A stretch of 64,000 bases of DNA. Origin: Cellulophaga sp. RHA19. GTDB lineage: Bacteria; Bacteroidota; Bacteroidia; Flavobacteriales; Flavobacteriaceae. Numbering within the stretch: the first letter of the stretch is position 1; every line of letters starts with the position of its first letter. The position numbers were made by a program, and so were the translations under genes. Positions 57,421 through 64,000 of the stretch are shown one piece after another. Below the pieces are notes generated by a model. That model ran no database searches and was not told the origin of the DNA. It saw nothing but the letters and a program-made list of their open reading frames with translations. Where the stretch lies: the NCBI RefSeq assembly GCF_002813425.1, contig NZ_PHUL01000001.1, positions 3,711,001 to 3,775,000 of the forward strand, in the 5' to 3' direction.

Positions 57421-58068
57421 ATGAAACAAAAATTAATTTTATTTATAAAATCAAATTTTAGCTTATTAGCCGCAATAAGTTTTGCCTTTTTAATTTTAGC
57501 GGTACGTATAAAAATTACAGGTTCTTTATTTTTTACTTTTTTAGTGTGGAACTTGTTTTTGGCTGGCTTACCCTATTTATTTTCTCAGCTATTAAAGTAC
57601 CTAAACAATAGTAATGGTAATAAAATACTGCAATTAGGATTTTTTGCAATGTGGATGCTATTTTTACCTAATAGCCCATATATTATTACAGATTTAGTGC
57701 ACTTGCAAAATGAAAACTCTATAATGGTATGGTTAGATTTGCTTCTAGTTTTTGTGTACGCAATTATTGGTCTATTACTTGGGTTATTTTCTATGATAGA
57801 TGTTTACCACGTACTTAAAAGTAAATACAACACTAAAAACGCCAATTTTTTTATGATATACTCATGCCTACTTTGTGGCTACGGCATATACCTAGGTAGG
57901 TTTTTGCGTTTTAACTCTTGGGATTTATTTACCAAACCACAGGTACTATTGTACAATATTGCACACAGTTTAACCAATTACAACGTATGGGCAATGACTT
58001 TTGCTTTTGGTGGCTTGCTATATATTTTATTTTGGACGTTACAGTCTAAACTAATTATAAAAAAATAA
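57421..58068 (+). CDS. DUF1361 membrane protein
   Basis: A 215-residue protein with six membrane helices (about residues 13-30, 37-60, 72-90, 101-127, 139-155, 190-208). The DUF1361 hallmarks are WMLFLPNSPYIITDLVHLQ and GRFLRFNSWDLFTKPQ. The family has unknown function. It begins 2 bases after the Coq4-like gene (overlapping translation is possible), so the two should act together. The stop lies one base from that of the convergent dehydrogenase gene. Confidence 0.92.
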   Translation: MKQKLILFIKSNFSLLAAISFAFLILAVRIKITGSLFFTFLVWNLFLAGLPYLFSQLLKYLNNSNGNKILQLGFFAMWMLFLPNSPYIITDLVHLQNENSIMVWLDLLLVFVYAIIGLLLGLFSMIDVYHVLKSKYNTKNANFFMIYSCLLCGYGIYLGRFLRFNSWDLFTKPQVLLYNIAHSLTNYNVWAMTFAFGGLLYILFWTLQSKLIIKK

Positions 58069-58069
58069 G

Positions 58070-59275
58070 TTAATCTGTACCATCTACATAGTCTTGCAGA
58101 TAAGAAAACCTATCGGTTAACTTGCCATCTTTTGTCATTCTAGCACGTTCTAACACTCCGTCTTTATCGTTATTAAAAAAGGCGGGGATAACGTGTTTTA
58201 TAAAAGATTCTCCAAAACCTACGCTTGCATCTCTTGGCAACTCGCACGGTAAATTATCTACTGCCATTACTGCAATAGCGTTAGGATCTTTATAATCTGT
58301 TTCTTGCTCTGTGTTGGGGTTATACCCATATACAGGATCTGCAATAGTAGATGCTTTTATTGTAGATGCTACAGGACCATTAATATCACAACTAACGTCT
58401 GCAACTACTTTAATTTTAAAATCTGGTTGCTTGGCATCTTCTCTTGTAAACAAATATGGTGCTCCGTCTCCATAAAAATGACCCGCTATGTAGAAATCTG
58501 TTACTTTGGCAAACCTAAAAAAGTTAGATTTATATTCTGATGGATCTGTAAAAAACTCTTGTTTATTACTACGTTCACCATCTTTACGTGTGTTATAATC
58601 TAAAACGTCTATTTGGCAATATACTGGTATATTAAAATCATTTTTTAAGTATTCTTTTAAACTTACTTGTTCCAAGCCCATACCGTCTAACATTTCTTTA
58701 GCTCCGTTACCTACACGACCTTTACCTGTTAGTAGTATTTTTATATTGGGAAGTTTAATTTTTTTTAATTCTGATATTAATGCTGCTTGGTCTTTTAAAG
58801 TTTCAGCTTTTGGCAATGCAAATGTACCGTACTTTAGACCATAGGCTCTAAAACCGTTGTAAGCGCCAACAATACCTGCGTACCTACCAAATGCAACTAA
58901 ACGTGTTTTTTTAGTGCTTACAATAACCTCATGATCATAAAACTCTATGTTTTTGTCTAAAATTGCTTTTAGTAAGTTTCTGTTGTAAGGCTGCTTTTTG
59001 ATGGTGTGCGAAAAGAAAAAATATTTTTTATTTGGTATTAATGCGTCTATTGGTACTTCTTTTACACCAATTAACACATCACAATTTTGCATTTCTTGCG
59101 TTACGGTTACATTATTATCTGTGTATTCTGAATCTTTATAAACCCTAATGTCTGACGGTTCTACCAATACTTGGGCTTGTGGGTAAGTAGTATTTACTTT
59201 TTTACAGGCTTGTGGTGATAGCACTACTCGACGGTCTGGCGGGTTTTTGCGTTCTTTAATAATTCCGAATTTCAT
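58070..59275 (-). CDS. Saccharopine dehydrogenase / alanine-dehydrogenase-like NAD(P) oxidoreductase
   Basis: A 401-residue protein of the AlaDH/PNT-like group to which fungal LYS1 belongs. N-terminal MKFGIIKERKNPPDRRVVLSPQACKKV is the typical KExxxxExRVxxxP region, and ILLTGKGRVGNGAKEMLDGMG is the nucleotide-binding loop. KVVADVSCDINGPVASTIKASTIADPVYGYN also fits. The exact substrate cannot be told; saccharopine, alanine or an anaplerotic keto acid are options. It is on the minus strand, and its start lies about 95 bases from the promoter of the structured RNA. Confidence 0.85.
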   Translation of the reverse strand: MKFGIIKERKNPPDRRVVLSPQACKKVNTTYPQAQVLVEPSDIRVYKDSEYTDNNVTVTQEMQNCDVLIGVKEVPIDALIPNKKYFFFSHTIKKQPYNRNLLKAILDKNIEFYDHEVIVSTKKTRLVAFGRYAGIVGAYNGFRAYGLKYGTFALPKAETLKDQAALISELKKIKLPNIKILLTGKGRVGNGAKEMLDGMGLEQVSLKEYLKNDFNIPVYCQIDVLDYNTRKDGERSNKQEFFTDPSEYKSNFFRFAKVTDFYIAGHFYGDGAPYLFTREDAKQPDFKIKVVADVSCDINGPVASTIKASTIADPVYGYNPNTEQETDYKDPNAIAVMAVDNLPCELPRDASVGFGESFIKHVIPAFFNNDKDGVLERARMTKDGKLTDRFSYLQDYVDGTD

Positions 59276-59370
59276 AGAAAATTGTTTTGTAACTTAAACT
59301 TTAAGTATAGTTGTAAATGTAACATATGACAAGATGACAAGCAAAACTTTTTTTGGAATACTTTTTGAAC

Positions 59371-59378
59371 TACCTTTG
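59371..59378 (+). promoter_or_regulatory. -7 promoter element for the structured RNA (and possibly tmRNA)
   Basis: TACCTTTG fits TAnnTTTG. A TTG at 59353-59355 stands only 15 bases upstream, shorter than usual. It is the only clear -7 element upstream of tmRNA. Confidence 0.6.
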
Positions 59379-59383
59379 CCGAC

Positions 59384-59470
59384 CGCGTTAGGGATAGTAG
59401 CGACATCTTTTTTAAGTTCTTCTTTTTTTAGAACTTAAAAAAATATAGCGAATAGCCCGTTAAAACGCCA
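59384..59470 (+). ncRNA. Structured non-coding RNA, Flavo-1-like, upstream of ssrA
   Basis: The region folds: outer stem GCGTT (59385-59389) with AACGC (59465-59469), GGG (59391-59393) with CCC (59456-59458), and an inner hairpin TTTTTTAAGTTCT (59408-59420) with AGAACTTAAAAAA (59430-59442). The conserved-looking GTTAGGGATAGTAGCGACAT and ATAGCGAATAGCCC sides recall, from memory, the Bacteroidetes Flavo-1 motif. It starts 6-12 bases after TACCTTTG and ends 20 bases before tmRNA. Whether it is an independent RNA or part of the tmRNA precursor is unknown. Confidence 0.6.
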
Positions 59471-59489
59471 TAATAATTACTTAAAATTG

Positions 59490-59881
59490 GGGCCGACTGG
59501 TTTTGACAGCGAGACTAATTGAACGGTAAGCACGTCGTGTAATGGCATTGAAACACGTTAAAGGCTAGACCAACTTTTTAAACGGCGAGAATAACTACGC
59601 TTTAGCTGCATAATCTGAATTATAGTAAGATTGGCCTAGGTACACAAGGTGTACAAGCTTTATGTCTCCGGAAAGCCTTTGTTGACGGCGTTCCATTTTG
59701 AGGCATCGTAAATGTCAATATAGATTAGGTAGCGCTTTGATGCCTTTTTGAAACTAAAGAAGATAAGTTATAAGTGGGTTGTCTTTAACCAGCTTATAAA
59801 CGAAAACCCAAGAAAAGAATAAGCGTGTAGAAAGCTCTTTAATTACTTGTTTGGACGAGGGTTCGAATCCCTCCGGCTCCA
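59490..59881 (+). ncRNA. ssrA: Transfer-messenger RNA (tmRNA)
   Basis: A 392-base tmRNA that rescues stalled ribosomes. The 5' end GGGGCCG (59490-59496) pairs with CGGCTCC at the 3' end (59874-59880), then discriminator A. The T-arm GAGGGTTCGAATCCCTC is present near 59857. The tag reading frame is GGC-GAG-AAT-AAC-TAC-GCT-TTA-GCT-GCA-TAA (59584-59613), giving GENNYALAA, a tag I recall from other Bacteroidetes. CCA is not encoded. It is followed by a terminator at 59908. Confidence 0.97.
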
Positions 59882-59907
59882 CAACAACAATTAGGTTGTA
59901 AAAACTT

Positions 59908-59943
59908 AAAAACCTGCTCGTTTAATTGAGCAGGTTTTTTTAT
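59908..59943. terminator. Bidirectional terminator after ssrA
   Basis: AAAACCTGCTC / GAGCAGGTTTT hairpin with loop GTTTAATT and T-run, between tmRNA and the convergent endonuclease gene. Confidence 0.9.
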
Positions 59944-59964
59944 TTTAATAACTGTATTTTACTA

Positions 59965-61380
59965 TTAACTAATAGGTTCATTGTATACTGTTGCTTCTAA
60001 TACATTTTCTATTGCGTCTGGAATGTTCTCTAGAATATCATACCCTGTTAGCTGCTCTATATTGTCTACTGTAGTTAAAAACTGTGTCCAGTCTGTACTA
60101 ATATATTGGTTGTTAGGTATATTAATGGCTATTACTCTGGTTGATGTTGTTACACGATTTATGTCATTGGTGCCGTTTGGCAATATTAATGCTACTTTCC
60201 AAAAAGAATCTGGAACTGTTATTTCTCCGTTAGAAATTGTAGTAAAATAACCATTACTACCTATACCTCCAGTGCCTGTAACTCCTGCTATAATGTGTAT
60301 CTCGTTTCCGTTTTGTATTAAGGTTCTTAAATAATTCTCGAAATTAGCCCATGACTTTCTGTTATTGTCTGGTGCTTGTGGTGCTATGTTTGTCATGTAA
60401 TAAGTACTTTCATTAGAATCTGGATCTCCGTTTCTATCTGCTGACGGACAAATATGACCACGGTCAAAACCAGAATTTGTATAGTCGCTACTGGTTGCTT
60501 TAAAAAAACTACTTGGTAAATCTTGATCTGATTTAAAACAGTTACAACGTGTTACTGTTCCTGTCCAAGCTGTGCTTAAATGCCAACTTACCCAATTTGG
60601 GGTTCCGTTACTATTGTTATATGACAATGCAAAATCTGGTTTAGACAAAAAATAGTTATTGGCTGTACTTGCTGCATTAGATGGGTTACCAAAAGTGATA
60701 TTACTATCTATATCTGGGTTTGTATTATTTAGTGGAGCTGCATCTATTTCTATATTATCTATATTAATTCTGCTACTACCACCAGATATTTTAAAAATTC
60801 CGTAGCGTACACTTGTGGTATCGTTAACCTGAAATGTAACTGTATTTAATGTGGTTGAGTTTGATGTAACTGTTGCTCCTACTAAGTACCAAGAGGCTCC
60901 ATTGTCATAAGACGCCATTAGCCTCCAGTCTGAAGCACCGTTGGTACCATAAACAGCGTGGCGTATACGGACAGTACTTGCGCCATTATCCATATTAAAA
61001 TTCATTACAGCATAACCATTATTTCTAATGCGTATAGATTTACTACCATATTTTCTGTCGTTTGATAATGAACCAATAAGCGCATCGTTTAAATACCATA
61101 TACCAGAAGAAGGTATATTAACAGTATTGGCTGCGTAACTACCCTTAGAGGCAGACTCAAAGGTTTCCATAAAACTCTCTGTTTTTTGAGATTTAGAAAT
61201 GTGCTTATGAGATCCGTGATTGTCTTGGTGATAACTTTTTACGTCTAGTTCTCCGTTTATAACTATTGTTTGCGGATTGTTAGGCTCATAAACTTGACTA
61301 GAATCGTCTGTTGTACAGCTACTAATTAGTAATGATGCTAATACAACTACATAGGTAAACTTAAATTTTGAATGTTTCAT
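59965..61380 (-). CDS. DNA/RNA non-specific endonuclease (NUC1), surface lipoprotein
   Basis: A 471-residue protein: lipobox LISSC (Cys22) followed by TTDDSS, an acidic export-like stretch; residues 60-215 form a beta-rich domain (YAANTVNIPSSGIWYLNDALIGS; WRLMASYDNGASWYLVGATV) resembling carbohydrate- or ligand-binding modules; residues 240-445 form the NUC1 nuclease with the catalytic DRGHICPSADR (Asp306-Arg-Gly-His309), and YYMTNIAPQAPDNNRKSWANFENYLR supplying the metal-binding Asn. It should degrade extracellular DNA/RNA. A promoter element at 61409 lies between two halves of an inverted repeat. Confidence 0.92.
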   Translation of the reverse strand: MKHSKFKFTYVVVLASLLISSCTTDDSSQVYEPNNPQTIVINGELDVKSYHQDNHGSHKHISKSQKTESFMETFESASKGSYAANTVNIPSSGIWYLNDALIGSLSNDRKYGSKSIRIRNNGYAVMNFNMDNGASTVRIRHAVYGTNGASDWRLMASYDNGASWYLVGATVTSNSTTLNTVTFQVNDTTSVRYGIFKISGGSSRINIDNIEIDAAPLNNTNPDIDSNITFGNPSNAASTANNYFLSKPDFALSYNNSNGTPNWVSWHLSTAWTGTVTRCNCFKSDQDLPSSFFKATSSDYTNSGFDRGHICPSADRNGDPDSNESTYYMTNIAPQAPDNNRKSWANFENYLRTLIQNGNEIHIIAGVTGTGGIGSNGYFTTISNGEITVPDSFWKVALILPNGTNDINRVTTSTRVIAINIPNNQYISTDWTQFLTTVDNIEQLTGYDILENIPDAIENVLEATVYNEPIS

Positions 61381-61433
61381 TAAAGTAGGTTTTAAATGAT
61401 TGGGACATCAAATGTAGTTATTTACCTACTTTA
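61381..61433. promoter_or_regulatory. Promoter of the endonuclease gene flanked by an inverted repeat
   Basis: TAAAGTAGGT (61381-61390) and ACCTACTTTA (61424-61433) form a perfect 10-bp inverted repeat with a 33-base spacer. The minus-strand -7 element TACATTTG (61409-61416) lies between the arms. The arrangement could be an operator pair or a hairpin in the 5' leader. Confidence 0.5.
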
Positions 61434-61551
61434 AATATGTTTTTACTTATAGTTTAACATTAATATTTTATCATCTTAACATTTAGCATAACACTACATA
61501 TCAGATATTTACAACAAAAAGAATTATATATAACTGGTAAACAAATTACAC

Positions 61552-62199
61552 TTACCTATTTTTATTTATAAATTTAGTTGGATCTAAATAGCCTTTTTTA
61601 GTTTTTGAATATCCTGGGCCTACTGGTAAGTTTATATCTTCTCTTACCTCTAAATGTAAGTGCGCTAAATATTGACCATCTGCATTGCCAATTGTTGCTA
61701 TTTTTTGTCCTTTTTTAACAAACTCCCCTTTTTTAACTATAATAGTATTGCAGTGTGCGTATAAAGACTCTACTATTTTATCATCTGCTTTAAGGTGCCA
61801 TACTCTTATTACTTTTCCCCAACCACCTCCTATATCTTCTGCAAAGTTTACATAGCCATTTGCTATGGAATAAATGGGATCTCCTAGGTCTGTGTTGCCA
61901 CCAGTAATGGCATTCCAGTCGTCTCCTAAATGGTTATTTTCTCCAAATACTTGCGCATTGTAATACCCTTTTGCATTTGGTTTACCAACAGGGAAATTAA
62001 AATTAGTTGCTATATAGTCTGTTTTACTTTTAAATATATTTTTAACTTCTTGCTCTTTGCTTACTATAGGCACAACCTGCTCTTTTACTTGCTCATGTTT
62101 TAGCTTGTTCTGTTCTTGTTTTTCTTGACCTTTAGAAAAAGTACAAGCAGCGCATAGTAGTAATAGTAGTGTGTATTTTAGAAGTCTATAATTTATCAT
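61552..62199 (-). CDS. M23 family peptidase (LytM-type), lipoprotein
   Basis: A 215-residue lipoprotein: lipobox CAAC (Cys19), a Gln/Lys-rich linker, then a LytM domain with zinc ligands His90 and Asp94 (HLGDDW), catalytic His149 (YAHC) and His180-x-His182 (HLHLEV). All four positions are intact, so it should cleave peptidoglycan cross-bridges. It is the last gene of a possible operon with the MORN-like and hypothetical secreted proteins upstream on the same strand (36 bases). Confidence 0.93.
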   Translation of the reverse strand: MINYRLLKYTLLLLLCAACTFSKGQEKQEQNKLKHEQVKEQVVPIVSKEQEVKNIFKSKTDYIATNFNFPVGKPNAKGYYNAQVFGENNHLGDDWNAITGGNTDLGDPIYSIANGYVNFAEDIGGGWGKVIRVWHLKADDKIVESLYAHCNTIIVKKGEFVKKGQKIATIGNADGQYLAHLHLEVREDINLPVGPGYSKTKKGYLDPTKFINKNR

Positions 62200-62235
62200 A
62201 TTAAATTAAGCAAGAGGTTCTTATAGGTTTAAATA

Positions 62236-63171
62236 TTATTTTACATCCTTAGATTTTATTACCCCATTTATACTTTTATATTTTTTGTATGAGGTAATTT
62301 TTCCTGTATCATAAATATATTCATCATAATAATCTTGTGTAATATGATACACAAAATAATGTCCTTGAAACGGTTTATTATTTTTGTATTTACACGTCAC
62401 AAATTTACCCGTAAACGGATTTAAACTTTTTTTTAGGGTAAGAACATCATTTACAAATGTATTTTCTGTTATTAATTCACCTTCATAAAATATGCTTTGT
62501 ACTCCGTCTTTTTTTTTGTCCTTGTAATGGGTATATGTAACTTGTAACCAACTCTTTTTAATATCTAATCCATTTATAGGTTCATTATCTTTATATATAC
62601 CAAATCCTATTTTATTGCCCTTACTAGTGTACCAATACACGCTATCCTTTTCTTTACCATATACTGTTGTAGCTAAAGGGTAAAAATCGTTTGGTGACAA
62701 AAATTCTATTCTCTTGGCCGTTACACCATTTTTATACAAATATTTAACTGTTGCAGCCTTATATATACCATTGTATACATCGCCATTTTTATATTCGCTA
62801 GTATACTCTATTTCACCGTTTTTTAAATAAACCGTAGTTTTTCCTTCTAATATTCCGTTGATATAGTTAGCTGTATTTGTTTTTCTTCCTTTTATATCAT
62901 AAAAGGTAATTTCACCTTCCATAACTTCTTTTTCTAGGTTAGAAAAATGACCGTTCATTTGTAGCACACCATTTATAAAATAGTCTTTTACGTGAAAAAG
63001 AGAATCGTTTTTTTTGGTTACAAGCCTATAAAATTCAGCTTTATCCTTGGTTGTTTGTTTCCAATTTTTATCAAAATAAATTTTTGATTGGCTATAGGTA
63101 TTCTGAAAAAGAAACAAGCATACAAATACCATTACAATTTTTTTTAGACCTCTGGTTTTTACAGTGTTCAT
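62236..63171 (-). CDS. MORN-repeat-like secreted protein (YwqK family)
   Basis: A 311-residue exported protein (signal ending NTYSQ). Repeated segments ITFYDIKGRKTNTANYINGILEGKTTVYLKNGEIEYTSEYKNGDVYNGIYK and DKKKDGVQSIFYEGELITENTFVNDV are of the MORN_2/YwqK type, forming beta-hairpins that often act as scaffolds or immunity-like proteins. The catalytic role is nil. It lies 36 bases upstream of the M23 gene and 18 bases downstream of the 165-residue gene. Confidence 0.8.
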   Translation of the reverse strand: MNTVKTRGLKKIVMVFVCLFLFQNTYSQSKIYFDKNWKQTTKDKAEFYRLVTKKNDSLFHVKDYFINGVLQMNGHFSNLEKEVMEGEITFYDIKGRKTNTANYINGILEGKTTVYLKNGEIEYTSEYKNGDVYNGIYKAATVKYLYKNGVTAKRIEFLSPNDFYPLATTVYGKEKDSVYWYTSKGNKIGFGIYKDNEPINGLDIKKSWLQVTYTHYKDKKKDGVQSIFYEGELITENTFVNDVLTLKKSLNPFTGKFVTCKYKNNKPFQGHYFVYHITQDYYDEYIYDTGKITSYKKYKSINGVIKSKDVK

Positions 63172-63189
63172 TATATTTTTTTAAAAAAA

Positions 63190-63687
63190 TTAAGTTGATA
63201 GTCCTTCTAAATTTGCCTCATCTATAAATTTTACTAGCTTATACTTTTTTAGCAAAAAAATTAAATATTTCCCCATTTGTTTAGAACAGCTACTTTTATA
63301 GTTATTTTTATTTTGAACATCTTCTACATCTATATTTCCTGTAATTGAAGAAATACGTACTTGAACTGCTATTTTACCTTTGTAATACATTAGAAACACT
63401 AAATTGTAATGATGCAACAATGCTCTAGATTGATCGTATGATTCTGGCCTTTTCAGCTTTCTTATAAATATATCTTGGTCTTTTTTACTTAAAAAAGCAT
63501 AACCTAATTCTTTTTTGTATTCCTTAACTTTTGTTCCTGGAGTAGACATTTCTTTAGACTGTATATTCCAAATTGAAAACTGAATACTATCTACTGCAAC
63601 GGGTATTAAATTTTGTTTAGGTTTATCTACTTGAGAAAAACAAACTGAAGAAATTAATAACAAACATAAAATTAGTATCTGTTTCAT
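63190..63687 (-). CDS. Hypothetical secreted protein
   Basis: A 165-residue protein with signal peptide (LILCLLLISSVCFSQ) and a charged mature part rich in Lys. I do not recognise a family; the C-terminus has SSCSKQMGKYLIFLLKKYKLVKFIDEAN. It is 18 bases from the MORN-like gene and 32 bases from the partial gene at the window edge, so a four-gene secreted-protein operon is likely. Confidence 0.65.
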   Translation of the reverse strand: MKQILILCLLLISSVCFSQVDKPKQNLIPVAVDSIQFSIWNIQSKEMSTPGTKVKEYKKELGYAFLSKKDQDIFIRKLKRPESYDQSRALLHHYNLVFLMYYKGKIAVQVRISSITGNIDVEDVQNKNNYKSSCSKQMGKYLIFLLKKYKLVKFIDEANLEGLST

Positions 63688-63719
63688 ATTTTATAAATTA
63701 GTTAAAAACATCTATTTCT

Positions 63720-64000
63720 TTACTTAAATACCAAACTATCTTGTGGTTTACACTCTTGATATGCTTTAAACATTGTAATATAATTTACAACACCTAATTC
63801 ATTATAAAGAAACAATATTCTAGTTTTTTTTAAACAATATTCCAATGAATAGTTACTTTCACTAATAGGTTTTCCCAGTTTTTCTTTTACTTCTACTATG
63901 TTAGACTTACCTAGTATAATTCCGTTATAAAACTTTGCTTTTGCATTGTCTAATTTTATGTTAGTTAATACCTGCTCTTTAGGTTCTGGTGTACTTTCTA
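63720..64000 (-). CDS. Hypothetical protein (C-terminal part; N-terminus outside window)
   Basis: An open minus-strand frame runs from the window edge to TAA at 63720-63722, about 93 residues, with no stop inside. Its visible part is polar with a segment KAKFYNGIILGKSNIVEV followed by KLGKPISESNYSLEYCLKK, RILFLYNEL and a C-terminus YQECKPQDSLVFK. The pattern resembles a small OmlA/BamE-like or otherwise beta-rich domain, but I cannot assign a family. It is the first visible gene of the run that continues with the secreted hypothetical, MORN-like and M23 genes. Confidence 0.6.
   Translation of the reverse strand, partial: ESTPEPKEQVLTNIKLDNAKAKFYNGIILGKSNIVEVKEKLGKPISESNYSLEYCLKKTRILFLYNELGVVNYITMFKAYQECKPQDSLVFK

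Overview
The window looks like chromosomal core sequence of a low-GC marine Bacteroidetes bacterium, most likely a member of the Flavobacteriaceae. The grounds are: promoters of the Bacteroidetes TTG/TAnnTTTG type, two type IX secretion (T9SS) type B C-terminal sorting domains, a fused SecDF, an archaeal-type prolyl-tRNA synthetase, a tmRNA tag GENNYALAA, many Bacteroidetes-type lipoproteins (some with an acidic stretch after the lipobox Cys), and a GH16 enzyme with the ExDxxE motif of marine polysaccharide degraders. I see no insertion sequence, integrase, phage gene or CRISPR array. Start codons were reset internally where a promoter, signal peptide or catalytic N-terminus showed that the longest frame was wrong (folE, DUF192, gyrB, asnB, DUF2911, amidohydrolase, SMR).

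Layout. 1-5.9 kb: 3' end of rho with terminator, a lipoprotein/membrane-protein pair, rpsT and two identical tRNA-Glu genes behind a full consensus promoter, proS, then a divergent Arg/Ser-rich lipoprotein. 6-10.9 kb: OMPP1/FadL-type barrel and two paralogous T9SS cargo proteins. 11-16.7 kb: folE-cysS-yidD-lgt-DUF192-GNAT-ABC run. 16.8-24.6 kb: secDF, mdh, small lipoprotein, DUF6588-like barrel, gyrB. 24.9-35 kb: asnB, DUF2911, amidohydrolase, two hypotheticals, and a barrel/TPR pair. 35-45.6 kb: ftsE, CDF transporter, FKBP, thioesterase, Crp-SMR-ACT group, APC permease, K+/H+ antiporter and several orphans. 45.6-55.5 kb: GH16 enzyme diverging from polyphosphate glucokinase, DUF6503-like lipoprotein, typA, kdsA, DUF3857 protein, thioredoxin-fold lipoprotein. 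55.5-64 kb: a small regulon (membrane protein + winged-helix regulator; Coq4-like + DUF1361) joined by a shared palindrome, a saccharopine dehydrogenase-like enzyme, a structured non-coding RNA next to ssrA, a surface endonuclease, and a minus-strand run of secreted proteins with an M23 peptidase.

Most promising for follow-up: (1) the same 19-bp palindrome (TACTTTG-N5-CAAAGTA plus CTTTAAAT) overlapping the promoters of two neighbouring operons, one of which encodes a winged-helix protein; (2) a Coq4-like protein with an exact HDxxH-x11-E motif in a lineage that normally makes menaquinone; (3) a structured RNA with its own promoter directly upstream of tmRNA, resembling from memory the Flavo-1 motif; (4) a GTG-started exported protein that appears leaderless; (5) a two-domain ABC ATPase whose first domain has lost its Walker motifs; (6) an SR-repeat lipoprotein. 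All family assignments are from reading motifs, with no database search.
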